Shown here piece after piece: positions 9,638 to 17,653 of a DNA stretch of 64,000 bases. Position numbers and translations under genes: made by a program. The stretch covers positions 31,224-95,223 of the forward strand of contig DKCG01000032.1 in NCBI GenBank assembly GCA_002449145.1, written 5' to 3'. The notes beneath the pieces were generated by a model that ran no database searches, was not told the origin of the DNA, and saw only the letters and a program-made list of their open reading frames with translations. Position 1 is the first letter of the stretch, and every line of letters begins with the position of its first letter. Origin of the DNA: Christensenella sp. UBA6880. Lineage in GTDB: Bacteria > Bacillota > Clostridia > Christensenellales > CAG-917.

Positions 9638-10257
9638 TTCTTGGCGTAAGCAAGGACGCATCTCAAAGCGAAATTCTCGAAGCGTACAAACAAAAGCGCG
9701 CTTATTATCAAGAGCGTGTTTTCGACGAGGGCGACGAGGGCGCGCAAGCGGCGCGTATGCTCACACAACTCGACGACGCATATCAGCAAGCAATGGAACT
9801 TTCTCACGAGTCTGCAACCGTCACGGGTGACGGCGATTCGTCGTTTGAAATCGTGCGCAATGCAATCCGCAACAAGGACGTCGAAGGCGCGCAACGCGCT
9901 CTTGACGAAATATCCTATCGCGGCGCGGAATGGCACTACTATCAGTCCATCGTCTTTTACGAGAAAAACTGGCTCAACGACAGCAAAAAGCAACTCGAAA
10001 TGGCAATCGAAATGGACCCGTCCAACGACAAATACACTCGCGCCTTGAACAACCTCAAAAAGAAAATCGACGGCTCTCGCCCCTACGACAAGCAAGGCTC
10101 GCAAGGCGTTTACGGCAATTCCGACCAAGCGTCCAACCGAACCTATTCCCAACGCGATTCCGACGTTGCCGACGGACTTTGCTCTGCCTGTCAAGCGCTT
10201 TGGTGTGCGGATTGTTGTTGTGAGTGTATGGGTGGCGACCTCATCCGTTGCTGCTAA
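9616..10257 (+). CDS. J-domain-like protein with cysteine-rich tail
   Basis: A 213-residue protein. Residues 3-60 resemble a DnaJ J-domain (DPFVILGVSKDASQSEILEAY), but the HPD tripeptide that activates DnaK is missing: the place is occupied by YYQERVFDEG. The middle looks like helical repeats of TPR type. The last 25 residues contain nine cysteines in the arrangement CSACQALWCADCCCECMGG, ending CC, suggesting metal binding or lipid/thiol attachment. The ribosome site AAGGAG lies inside the end of the DUF5685 gene and the two reading frames overlap, so coupling is likely. It is unlikely to be a classical Hsp70 co-chaperone. Confidence 0.75.
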   Translation: MPNDPFVILGVSKDASQSEILEAYKQKRAYYQERVFDEGDEGAQAARMLTQLDDAYQQAMELSHESATVTGDGDSSFEIVRNAIRNKDVEGAQRALDEISYRGAEWHYYQSIVFYEKNWLNDSKKQLEMAIEMDPSNDKYTRALNNLKKKIDGSRPYDKQGSQGVYGNSDQASNRTYSQRDSDVADGLCSACQALWCADCCCECMGGDLIRCC

Positions 10258-10260
10258 AAT

Positions 10261-10377
10261 TTGTTATTTGGCGTGATACTGCGTCAGCGCACCTCGCCCG
10301 TCAATTCACGTACGACTCAGTACGTTAGGATTGCTGTTCGAGGCGTGCGCTTCCTTGTCTGACGCTCAAATAACGAA
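10261..10377. repeat. Long palindromic intergenic repeat, copy R3
   Basis: Starts TTGTTATTTGGCG and ends CGCTCAAATAACGAA; the arms GCGTCAGCGCACCTCG and CGAGGCGTGCGCTTCC pair, and the centre contains ACGTACGACTCAGTACGT. It follows the J-like gene by three bases. It belongs to the same family as R1, R2 and R4 but has a partly different arm sequence with compensating changes. Confidence 0.7.
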
Positions 10378-10391
10378 TTTTACAAGAAAAC

Positions 10392-10504
10392 ACGCTATTG
10401 AGCGAACAACTGTGTCAGATGCGATTTTTTCACAAGTCACGTACGGCTAAGTACGCTCGTTGTTCAAAAATCGCGTCTTCCTTGTTTTTCATCTCAATAT
10501 CGCG
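10392..10504. repeat. Long palindromic intergenic repeat, copy R4
   Basis: Starts ACGCTATTGAGCGAACAACT and ends CTCAATATCGCG. Arms CAGATGCGATTTTTTC and CAAAAATCGCGTCTTC pair around the centre CACGTACGGCTAAGTACG. It is the copy most like R2 at 3341-3455. Confidence 0.7.
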
Positions 10505-10517
10505 TTTTACAATAAAA

Positions 10518-10780
10518 CGTGCTATTGAGCGAATAACTGTGACAAACGGTCGCTGTGGCAATGGCAACAGACAAACTTGTCTATCGCCAAGAGCCACGCT
10601 TGTTTGTCACTCTACTAACCGCGCAAGCCCTCTTTACTCTCAAAATGAGACGGACAAAAAACTCAAACCGCAATTACGTGCGAGTGCTTGCTTGGTGATG
10701 GCGTGCTTCGCACGCAAGCGGCTAAACGAAAAAGATTTTACAATAAAGTGTGTTTCTTGCCTAACTCGCAAATAACGCAC
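10518..10780. repeat. Composite palindromic repeat R5 with a second repeat inside
   Basis: The ends (CGTGCTATTGAGCGAATAACTG and CTAACTCGCAAATAACGCAC) belong to the R1-R4 family, but the middle is replaced by about 185 bases (10550-10735) that resemble 25264-25440. Inside are the hairpins GACAAACTTGTC, and GCGTGCTTCGCACGC. The remaining bases to 10863 hold no gene that I can support. Confidence 0.6.
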
Positions 10781-10863
10781 TTTACAAGCACAATATATAA
10801 TCATAAAATACCATTTATGCGTGCTATGCACGCAGCGGAATATTTGAATATTCCACATCATAT

Positions 10864-11616
10864 ATGAAACGCAATCGCAAGAAAATTTCACGACAAGAGG
10901 CGGTCTACCGCGTGGCTCTCGCCGGCATCAGCGCGGCGGTGGCTTTGCTGATGGTTTGGCTCGGCGTCGTCGTAAGATTCAGCACGGTTGCTTTTTTTAT
11001 TGGCGCAGCAGTCGCGCTTATGGTCCCTCTTTCGCAAAAATACTACCTTTCGTCGGTGCTTGCGTACGTCGTGTCCGCAGGGTTGTCGTTTTTGGTTGCG
11101 GGCGACGTATTCTCGGTTATGGGTTACGTCGTGTATTTCGGACCTATGGCAATCATTTCGGGCGTTATGCTCAATCATAAGGACAAAATCAAGTGGTGGG
11201 TTCAACTCATCGTCAAAATCGTTTATATCAACGGCGCACTCGCGCTTTTGTACTTCGTGTGTCACAACATCGTGCTCGATTCGTCGATAGTCGACAAGGT
11301 GCAATACTGGATGATTGCTTTGTTCGGCACGGCGATTTTGGTTGCAATCGACTATGCGTTGCAGTTTATTTACAAGCGTATCGCAATACTCGTCGGCAAA
11401 GCGTTGCGCAAAAACGAACGTCATCGCAAACCCGAATCTAATACGACAGATTCCGACGATTTCGACGAAGAAACACATCCCGACGGCGATTCGCCTTTCG
11501 ACGAGTTTTCGGACGATTATTCGCGCGATAATAACGAGAATAACGACGAAAATGGCAATAAAGGCGATAAAAACGGCGATTGTGATAACGAAAACGGCGG
11601 TGCAAACGACAAATAA
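10864..11616 (+). CDS. Integral membrane protein with acidic Asn/Asp-rich tail
   Basis: A 250-residue protein of unknown function. Residues about 15-180 hold five to six hydrophobic segments and resemble small uncharacterised clostridial membrane proteins, with some likeness to ECF-transporter S components. Residues 190-250 are a low-complexity cytoplasmic or exposed tail very rich in Asp, Glu and Asn (for example DNNENNDENGNKGDKNGD). No ribosome site of normal strength is seen. A terminator follows at 11649. I do not assign a function. Confidence 0.65.
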   Translation: MKRNRKKISRQEAVYRVALAGISAAVALLMVWLGVVVRFSTVAFFIGAAVALMVPLSQKYYLSSVLAYVVSAGLSFLVAGDVFSVMGYVVYFGPMAIISGVMLNHKDKIKWWVQLIVKIVYINGALALLYFVCHNIVLDSSIVDKVQYWMIALFGTAILVAIDYALQFIYKRIAILVGKALRKNERHRKPESNTTDSDDFDEETHPDGDSPFDEFSDDYSRDNNENNDENGNKGDKNGDCDNENGGANDK

Positions 11617-11648
11617 AACAATGATATAAAAGGCTACTAAAACAAAGA

Positions 11649-11675
11649 AAAAGCGGACAAAATCCGCTTTTTTTG
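11649..11675 (+). terminator. Intrinsic terminator
   Basis: AAAGCGGA and TCCGCTTT pair with a short loop and are followed by TTTTTTG, after the membrane protein gene. Confidence 0.8.
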
Positions 11676-11791
11676 TACGTTTTTTGCGCTTTTAGTGACT
11701 AAATTTATGCTTCTTAATTGTCCGAACTGGCGATTTCTTTATTGACTTTATAATTTGCAATTTTTAATGATTTTACCGTTATACGAGATTA

Positions 11792-12124
11792 TTACAAGTC
11801 GAGAAAATCCACGCCGGCAAGAAGCACGTTTTCGATTTTTCTGTTTTTGAGCGAGTAATATATGATTTTTCCGTCGCGGCGTTGAGTTACGATGTCCGCC
11901 GCGCGCAAAAGTCGAAGTTGGTGCGAACAAGTGGTTTGATTTATGCCGAGTATTCTCGACAAATCGCTTACGCACATTTCGCTTATGCAAAGCGCGCATA
12001 TGATTTTGTTCCGCGTAGCGTCCGAACAAGCGGAAAAAAATTCTGCAAGCGAATGAAGCGTTGCGTTGCGAGGTATGTAGTCGAGGACGGTTTGTTCGTC
12101 GATGTAGTCGATTTTCGTTTCCAT
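11792..12124 (-). CDS. ArsR/SmtB-family transcriptional regulator
   Basis: A 110-residue winged-helix repressor. The recognition part reads CVSDLSRILGINQTTCSHQLRLL, and the wing follows as DGKIIYYSL near residue 93. Proteins of this family sense metals or thiol stress and leave DNA on binding. Cysteines at about 33, 45, 51 and 66 could serve as a sensor, but the pattern ELCVC of ArsR proper is only partly present (CVSDL). No obvious transport or efflux gene is adjacent; the divergent neighbour is a small membrane protein at 12216, a possible target. Confidence 0.85.
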   Translation of the reverse strand: METKIDYIDEQTVLDYIPRNATLHSLAEFFSACSDATRNKIICALCISEMCVSDLSRILGINQTTCSHQLRLLRAADIVTQRRDGKIIYYSLKNRKIENVLLAGVDFLDL

Positions 12125-12215
12125 ACGTAGATTTTAGCGCATATATGAAGACGAAGTTTTTGTAACTTTGGCGCATTTTGCGACATATTGTGGTAAAAAG
12201 TCAAAGAGGTCGAGT

Positions 12216-12404
12216 ATGTTTGAGGACAACTGGTATTTGTTTTTGCTCATCGTGATGATAGTTTTTATATCGGACGGCGATTTTTCGAGGCGTGAAACGG
12301 CGGTTATGATTGGTATACTTGCCGCACTCGCGTTCACGAATAACACAGATACCGACACCACGACGAGCACGAACAACTGTTTTTGCAACAAGACGCTAAA
12401 TTGA
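12216..12404 (+). CDS. Small membrane protein, hypothetical
   Basis: A 62-residue candidate gene starting MFEDNWYLFLLIVMIVFISDG, with one or two hydrophobic segments and a Thr/Asn-rich end. It is divergently placed from the ArsR-type gene, has a modest ribosome site (AGAGGT), and ends just before the promoter of the next gene. I know no family for it. It could be a chance frame, but the hydrophobic pattern and start context favour a real small gene. Confidence 0.45.
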   Translation: MFEDNWYLFLLIVMIVFISDGDFSRRETAVMIGILAALAFTNNTDTDTTTSTNNCFCNKTLN

Positions 12405-12417
12405 TTGAGTTTTGCCA

Positions 12418-12446
12418 TTGATTTTGCCTTAGGATAAAGGTATAAT
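12418..12446 (+). promoter_or_regulatory. Sigma-70-type promoter of the PI-PLC-like gene
   Basis: TTGATT at 12418-12423 and TATAAT at 12441-12446 with a 17-base spacer, 18 bases before the start codon, which has the ribosome site GAGGTGA. Confidence 0.75.
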
Positions 12447-12463
12447 ATCCGTGAGGTGAACTT

Positions 12464-13495
12464 ATGAAAAAGAAAGGCAAAATCGCATTGATTGCGGTGC
12501 TATGCGTGGTGTTTTGCATAGGCGTGGTCGCAGGCTCTATGGCGGGCTTGGCGAGCAAGGCAATCGACAAGCAGAATCCCGACGAGTTTTTGAGCAAGTG
12601 GATGAGTTATATCCGCGACGACGCTCTTTTGTCAAACGTCGTTATTGCAGGCTCGCACGACTCGGGTACGCAAGATATGATGTGGGCGGCAAAAACGCAG
12701 GATAAAACCATAAAAGAACAAATGACTTGCGGCGCAAGGTATTTCGACATACGAGTTCAACTCAAGGACAACTCGATGGTCATCTTTCACGGTCCTATTT
12801 CGGGCGAAGCGTTCGAGCCTATCGTCGATGATATAAGAGAGTTTTTGCAATCAAATCCGAGCGAAACGCTCATTCTCGATTTTCAGCATTTCAAAGGCGG
12901 CGATGCGGTTATGAACTGCGTTGACGGCGTGCTTTGCGCAAAACTTGCGGGACTTATGGTTGAAAACGAAACCGAGCAATCCGACCTCGATTTCGTAAAA
13001 TCGTTGACGCTCGGCGACGTACGAGGCAAGGCTATCGTGTTTTGGGGCAACGAGTTCGGTAATAACGAAAATTCCGTGACGGACAAGAATTATCTGTTCC
13101 AAAGAAACAACGATTCGGGAACGAGAAGCGGCAGTTCGCTTCAATCCTTCTACGACGGCTCGCTCAACAAAAAGTCGTCAAAGACGTATCTCGAAAAGGC
13201 AATCCCGACTTACGTGGAAAAGTACAGACAAAGCGAGGGCGGACTGTTCGTTATGCAAATGCAACTCACCGACCCGATTGCGATAATCGGTCCGAAGTTC
13301 TACGAGGGAACGCACGATAAGAACGCAACGAGTTTCATTTCGACGCTCGAAGGCAAAGATTATTTCGATTGCGTAAACATAATTATGCGCGATTTTGTCG
13401 GCGCGAGAAAATGCAAGCAAATAATTTCGCTCAATATCGCCAAAGGCACGCTCAAAAACGGCGTGGAAAACGACTTTGCGACAATGTGCGCATAA
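12464..13495 (+). CDS. Phosphatidylinositol-specific phospholipase C-like protein
   Basis: A 343-residue protein with an N-terminal membrane anchor or signal peptide (residues 5-30, IALIAVLCVVFCIGVVAGS), so it works outside the membrane. The PI-PLC X domain follows: the first catalytic His lies in IAGSHDSGT near residue 66, the strand ARYFDIRV near 92-99 and the second catalytic His in IFHGP near 107. Such enzymes cleave phosphatidylinositol or GPI anchors; a host-directed or lipid-scavenging role is possible but not shown. It has its own promoter and no operon partner. Confidence 0.85.
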   Translation: MKKKGKIALIAVLCVVFCIGVVAGSMAGLASKAIDKQNPDEFLSKWMSYIRDDALLSNVVIAGSHDSGTQDMMWAAKTQDKTIKEQMTCGARYFDIRVQLKDNSMVIFHGPISGEAFEPIVDDIREFLQSNPSETLILDFQHFKGGDAVMNCVDGVLCAKLAGLMVENETEQSDLDFVKSLTLGDVRGKAIVFWGNEFGNNENSVTDKNYLFQRNNDSGTRSGSSLQSFYDGSLNKKSSKTYLEKAIPTYVEKYRQSEGGLFVMQMQLTDPIAIIGPKFYEGTHDKNATSFISTLEGKDYFDCVNIIMRDFVGARKCKQIISLNIAKGTLKNGVENDFATMCA

Positions 13496-13652
13496 AACAC
13501 GATTTGTGTTTCAAATCGATACAAAACGTATTGGAAAACGCTTAAATCCGCAAATATCGGCGATATAGCGATTGTGAAAATATGGAATAAAACACGAAAA
13601 GTGTTGTGAGTGTGTAAATTATATAATAAATTGCGCAAAACACGAATCGTGT
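13494..13652. repeat. Three small hairpins sharing AAAACACGA
   Basis: AAAACACGATTTGTGTTT at 13494-13511, AAAACACGAAAAGTGTT at 13589-13605 and AAAACACGAATCGTGT at 13637-13652 each fold into a short hairpin. They stand in the 180-base gap before uvrC. Their role is unknown. Confidence 0.4.
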
Positions 13653-13675
13653 AAAGTGATAAAACAGAGGCAAAA

Positions 13676-15574
13676 ATGGTTGATTTCAAGGCTAAAATAA
13701 AAGACGTACCCGACAATCCGGGCGTTTATATGATGCTCGACGAGCAAGGCGAGATTATTTACGTCGGCAAGGCGAAAAATCTCAAAAACAGGCTTCGCTC
13801 GTACTTTTTCAATCTGTCCAACCGCACGGCAAAGGTTATGGCGATGCTCGAACACGTCGCCGATTTTCGTTACATCATTTGCGCGAGCGAGGTCGACGCG
13901 CTTCTGACCGAAAACAACCTCATCAAAAAGCATACGCCGAGATACAACATACTTTTAAAAGACGACAAGGCGTATCCGTTTTTGCGTATCGATATGCGCG
14001 AGCCGTATCCGACGATAGAACTCGTTCGAAAACTCAAAAACGACGGCGCAAAGTATTTCGGTCCATATATGCAATCCGTCAATATCCGCGACATATTCGA
14101 CCTCATTCACACGGCGTTTCCCGTTCGCGAGTGCAAGAGAGATATGTCAAAACCCTCGCGCCCGTGCCTCAATATGCATTTGGGGCGTTGTCTTGCCCCT
14201 TGCACGCACAAGGTCAGCGAGCAAGAGTACAAGGCGGAAATGCAAAAGGTCATTGACTTTTTGAGAGGCAACGACAAGGAAGTCGAGCGTACGCTCACCG
14301 AAAAGATGATGAAGTTTGCAAAGGAAGAAAACTTCGAGGTTGCGCTGAACTATCGCAACAAACTCGCGCTTTTGGACAAACTCGTGCGCAAGCAGGTCAG
14401 CGCGCTTCCGAAAGACTTCAATCTCGACATATTCGCGTTTGAAACGAACGGCATAATCTCGGCAATCAATATGCTCGTCGTGCGTGCGGGAAAACTCGTG
14501 GGCGGCAAAAACGTAATCGTGGATTCTTGCGACGACGACATCGCAAGTTACCTTTTGCAGTATTATCAAAACAACGCGCCGCTTTGCGACGAAATCGTCA
14601 CCGACAACGTCGAAGACCAAGAATCGCTCGAAAAGGCGGTCAATTCGCTTTGCTCGCACACCGTAAGAGTGGTGGAACCGAAGCAAGGCGCGAGAAAACA
14701 ACTTCTCGAACTTGCGCACTCGAACGCATACGACGCTATGACAAAGCACGGCACGCAAGAGGAAAGAAAAGTGCTTCGCACGCAAGGTGCGGTGAAGCAA
14801 CTAGGCGAACTGCTCAATCTCAAAACCTTGCCCAACCGTATGGAATGTTACGACATCTCGCACATATCCGGCACGGACAAAGTGGCGAGTATGGTGGTTT
14901 TCGAGGGCGGCGAACCCAAAAAATCGCACTATCGCAAGTTCAAAATCAAGACGGTTGCGGGCAACAACGACTTTGCGTGTATGAAAGAGGTGCTTATACG
15001 CAGACTCAACGAAATCGCAACCAGCGAGGACGAAAGTTTCTCGTCAATCCCCGACCTTTTGGTCATTGACGGCGGCAAAGGACAACTTGCCTACGCAATG
15101 GAAGCGCAAAGGGAAACGGGCAGAGAGGACATCGAAATTTTGTCGCTTGCAAAGCGTGAAGAAGAAGTGTTTTTGGGTAGCGCGCCGACAACTTCTATCG
15201 TATTGCCAAAAGACAGCGTCGCGCTTCAACTTCTGCAGCGAATCCGTGACGAAGCGCACCGCTTTGCAATCACTTTCCACCGTAATTTGCGAAGCAAACA
15301 CTTGAGCGAAAGCGCGTTGAAATCAATTCAAGGCGTGGGCAAAATTTTGTGTGCAAGGCTTATAAAAGAGTTCGGTTCGGTTGAGGAAATCCGCCTCAAA
15401 ACGCCCGAAGAAATCGCAAAAGTAGACGGCGTTTCCTATCCTCTTGCGGAAAGGATAATCGAGGCACTCAACAAAGCCGAAGATAAAAACGAAGGCGCAA
15501 ACGAAGATGTAAAGGAAGGCAATAAGGAAGATTCACAACTTGTTTCCGAAGTCAAATCGGAAGAAAATTTGTAA
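13676..15574 (+). CDS. uvrC: Excinuclease ABC subunit C
   Basis: A 632-residue nuclease of nucleotide excision repair that makes the incisions on both sides of a lesion bound by UvrB. The GIY-YIG domain that cuts 3' is at residues about 14-95 (NPGVYMMLDEQGEIIYVGKAKNL), a UvrB-interacting UVR region lies near 200-235, the RNase H-like domain that cuts 5' near 380-540, and helix-hairpin-helix motifs near 545-600 (IQGVGKILCARL). The tail after residue 605 is a low-complexity Glu/Asn/Lys stretch. A ribosome site AGAGG precedes the start. uvrA and uvrB are not in the window. Confidence 0.96.
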   Translation: MVDFKAKIKDVPDNPGVYMMLDEQGEIIYVGKAKNLKNRLRSYFFNLSNRTAKVMAMLEHVADFRYIICASEVDALLTENNLIKKHTPRYNILLKDDKAYPFLRIDMREPYPTIELVRKLKNDGAKYFGPYMQSVNIRDIFDLIHTAFPVRECKRDMSKPSRPCLNMHLGRCLAPCTHKVSEQEYKAEMQKVIDFLRGNDKEVERTLTEKMMKFAKEENFEVALNYRNKLALLDKLVRKQVSALPKDFNLDIFAFETNGIISAINMLVVRAGKLVGGKNVIVDSCDDDIASYLLQYYQNNAPLCDEIVTDNVEDQESLEKAVNSLCSHTVRVVEPKQGARKQLLELAHSNAYDAMTKHGTQEERKVLRTQGAVKQLGELLNLKTLPNRMECYDISHISGTDKVASMVVFEGGEPKKSHYRKFKIKTVAGNNDFACMKEVLIRRLNEIATSEDESFSSIPDLLVIDGGKGQLAYAMEAQRETGREDIEILSLAKREEEVFLGSAPTTSIVLPKDSVALQLLQRIRDEAHRFAITFHRNLRSKHLSESALKSIQGVGKILCARLIKEFGSVEEIRLKTPEEIAKVDGVSYPLAERIIEALNKAEDKNEGANEDVKEGNKEDSQLVSEVKSEENL

Positions 15575-15665
15575 GATGAAAATAGGGCGATTAGTGAAAA
15601 AATTGCTCGAAAAACACGTCAAAAAACTGTAGAAAAACGTATGTTTTTTGCAATAAAATTTTGAT

Positions 15666-15691
15666 AAAAGGCGATGAAAATCGTCTTTTTT
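15666..15691 (+). terminator. Weak terminator after uvrC
   Basis: AAAGGCGAT, loop GAAA, ATCGTC then TTTTTT. A short stem, about 90 bases after the uvrC stop. Confidence 0.5.
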
Positions 15692-15715
15692 CGTGCCGTT
15701 TTCATATAGTGAATC

Positions 15716-16615
15716 GTGGATATAAAAGAGTATATAAAAAGCCAAATCGGCGTATACGGCGCGTGGAAAAGCGCAAAGGAAATCTCGACGTTCAAAGGGG
15801 GCGGACAAGCGTTCGTTTTCTATCCGCAAAGCGTGGAAAAAGCGGTTGAATTAATAGGCGTTTTGAGGGAAGAAAACGTCACTTTTTCTATGCTCGGAAG
15901 CGGCTCGAACACGCTCGTTTGCGACGGAAATTGCAGACAAGTTTTGGTGTGTTTGAAAGGACTTTGCGGCGTGAAAATCGAGGGTGAAAAAGTCGTTTGC
16001 GAGGGCGGCGCAAGCGTTGCCAAAATCACGTTCGAGGGGCGAAAAAGAGGACTCGGCGGTCTTGAATTTTTGAGCGGCGTGCCTTGCACTTTGGGCGGCG
16101 CGCTGAAAATGAACGCGGGCGCGTTTTCGTCGCAAATCGGCGATTACGCAACAAAAATCGACATATTAAACCTTGATTGCGCAAATTGCGACAAAAATCG
16201 CACGCAAAACCGCATACGAGAAGTAAGCGTAAATTCAAAAGACCTTGCGTATAGAAAAGGGGTGGACGGAATCGTGCTTAAAGCCGAGTTGAAACTTGCA
16301 AAAAAGAGCGGTGAGCAGTCCGTAAACGAGGCAAGAGAGTATTTGAGAAAAAGGCAAGAGAAACAGCCGAGTTTGCCCTCGCTCGGAAGCGTGTTCAAAA
16401 ACGGCAAAATTCCGAGCGGAAAACTCATTGACGATTGCGGCTTGAAAGGCGTGAAAATCGGCGGCGCGCAAGTGTCGCAAAAGCACGCGAATTTTATCGT
16501 CAACGTGGGCGGCGCAAGCGCGAAAGATTATCTTACCCTCGCTTCGCTTTGCAAAAAAGAAGTCTTTGAAAAGTTCGGCATACTTCTCGAAGAAGAATTT
16601 GTCACAATCGAATGA
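15716..16615 (+). CDS. murB: UDP-N-acetylenolpyruvoylglucosamine reductase
   Basis: A 299-residue FAD enzyme that reduces enolpyruvyl-UDP-GlcNAc to UDP-MurNAc in peptidoglycan synthesis. The FAD-binding region shows LGSGSNTLV near residue 60 and SGVPCTLGGALKMNAGAF near 118-135; the catalytic serine lies in SLGSVFKNG near 222, and the C-terminal substrate domain includes GLKGVKIGGAQVSQKHANFIVN. It is the type I/IIb size. The start is a GTG with little ribosome site; an upstream in-frame start is not convincing. The gene order murB, PHP protein, whiA matches part of the usual clostridial cluster, without rapZ and yvcK. Confidence 0.95.
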   Translation: MDIKEYIKSQIGVYGAWKSAKEISTFKGGGQAFVFYPQSVEKAVELIGVLREENVTFSMLGSGSNTLVCDGNCRQVLVCLKGLCGVKIEGEKVVCEGGASVAKITFEGRKRGLGGLEFLSGVPCTLGGALKMNAGAFSSQIGDYATKIDILNLDCANCDKNRTQNRIREVSVNSKDLAYRKGVDGIVLKAELKLAKKSGEQSVNEAREYLRKRQEKQPSLPSLGSVFKNGKIPSGKLIDDCGLKGVKIGGAQVSQKHANFIVNVGGASAKDYLTLASLCKKEVFEKFGILLEEEFVTIE

Positions 16616-16721
16616 CAATGGAAACGCTTTTTGTAGAATCGCAAATAAAATCACATTTTTTTATTTGAAAAAACCAAATTGCAAAAGCAATAAAATATGT
16701 CAAATTTGTGGCGAAATTATA

Positions 16722-16750
16722 TTGATTAATAAAGTTATCTAATGTATAAT
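16722..16750 (+). promoter_or_regulatory. Sigma-70-type promoter of the PHP gene
   Basis: TTGATT at 16722-16727 and TATAAT at 16745-16750 with a 17-base spacer, 58 bases before the start codon. Confidence 0.75.
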
Positions 16751-16808
16751 GCTATTAAGTTTGCGCATATGCGCTATGTGTATGTATGCGTATGCGCACG
16801 AGGAAACT

Positions 16809-17573
16809 ATGAAAATTTACGGCGACTATCACACCCACACATATGCAAGCGACGGACGGGCGACGCTCAAACAACAAGCGACGGCTGCCTCTTTGCTCGG
16901 CATATGCGAAATCGCCGTGACCGACCATAGTTTTGCAAGCACGATTTTTCATATGACGAGGCGCAAGTTCAAAAAGCAAAAAAAGGAAGCGCAATCGCTT
17001 GATTTGCCCGTGAAAGTGCTGTGCGGAATAGAGGCGAATCTCGTCAATCCGCAAGGTGACATAGACGTGCCGAGCGACGTCATAAGAGAGTGCGACGTGC
17101 TTGCGGTAGGCTTTCATCGCTACATCGGTTTTAAGGGCGAAAAGCGCGGCGGATATGCGAGGGCGTGGCTCTTTCAAAACGGATTTTGCGGACTTAAAAA
17201 GAGAGAAGAACTCGTCGAAATCAACACGGCGGCGTATATCGAGGCAATGCGTAAATTTCCGATAGACTGCATTGCTCACCTCAATCACCGCGCGCTCGTG
17301 GACGTCAAAAAAGTGTGCGAGGAAGCAAAAAAACAAGGCGTTTATATCGAACTTAACGAAAAACATCTCTACGCGCTCGAAGGGTCGGTTGCCGCGCTTA
17401 AAGAAAGCGGCGTAAACTTCATCGTCGGCACGGACGCTCACGATACGAAAAAACTCGGAAAAATGAACAAAATCGTATCTTTCGTCGAAAAATACGATTT
17501 GCCGCGAGAAAGAGTGTTCGGTATAGACGGAAGGAAACCGACGTTTAAGGACAAAACGATGTTTTGCGAATAA
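16809..17573 (+). CDS. PHP-domain phosphoesterase
   Basis: A 254-residue metal-dependent hydrolase of the PHP family (polymerase and histidinol phosphatase). Metal ligands are visible as DYHTHTYASDG at residues 5-15, the EIAVTDHS block near 38, CGIEANL near 71, AHLNH near 157 and GTDAHD near 208. The family includes YcdX-like phosphatases and histidinol phosphatases; the substrate is not known. The start at 16809 has AGGAAA before it; the longer frame would start within a few bases of the promoter, so I prefer the shorter form. It lies between murB and whiA, a common clostridial arrangement. Confidence 0.88.
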   Translation: MKIYGDYHTHTYASDGRATLKQQATAASLLGICEIAVTDHSFASTIFHMTRRKFKKQKKEAQSLDLPVKVLCGIEANLVNPQGDIDVPSDVIRECDVLAVGFHRYIGFKGEKRGGYARAWLFQNGFCGLKKREELVEINTAAYIEAMRKFPIDCIAHLNHRALVDVKKVCEEAKKQGVYIELNEKHLYALEGSVAALKESGVNFIVGTDAHDTKKLGKMNKIVSFVEKYDLPRERVFGIDGRKPTFKDKTMFCE

Positions 17574-17653
17574 AACGGAAAACATCGTAAAAAGCGGTTT
17601 TCAAAGCGAAAATCGCAAGGGAAAATAAAGGATAACGGCGAAAAGGAATAGAT

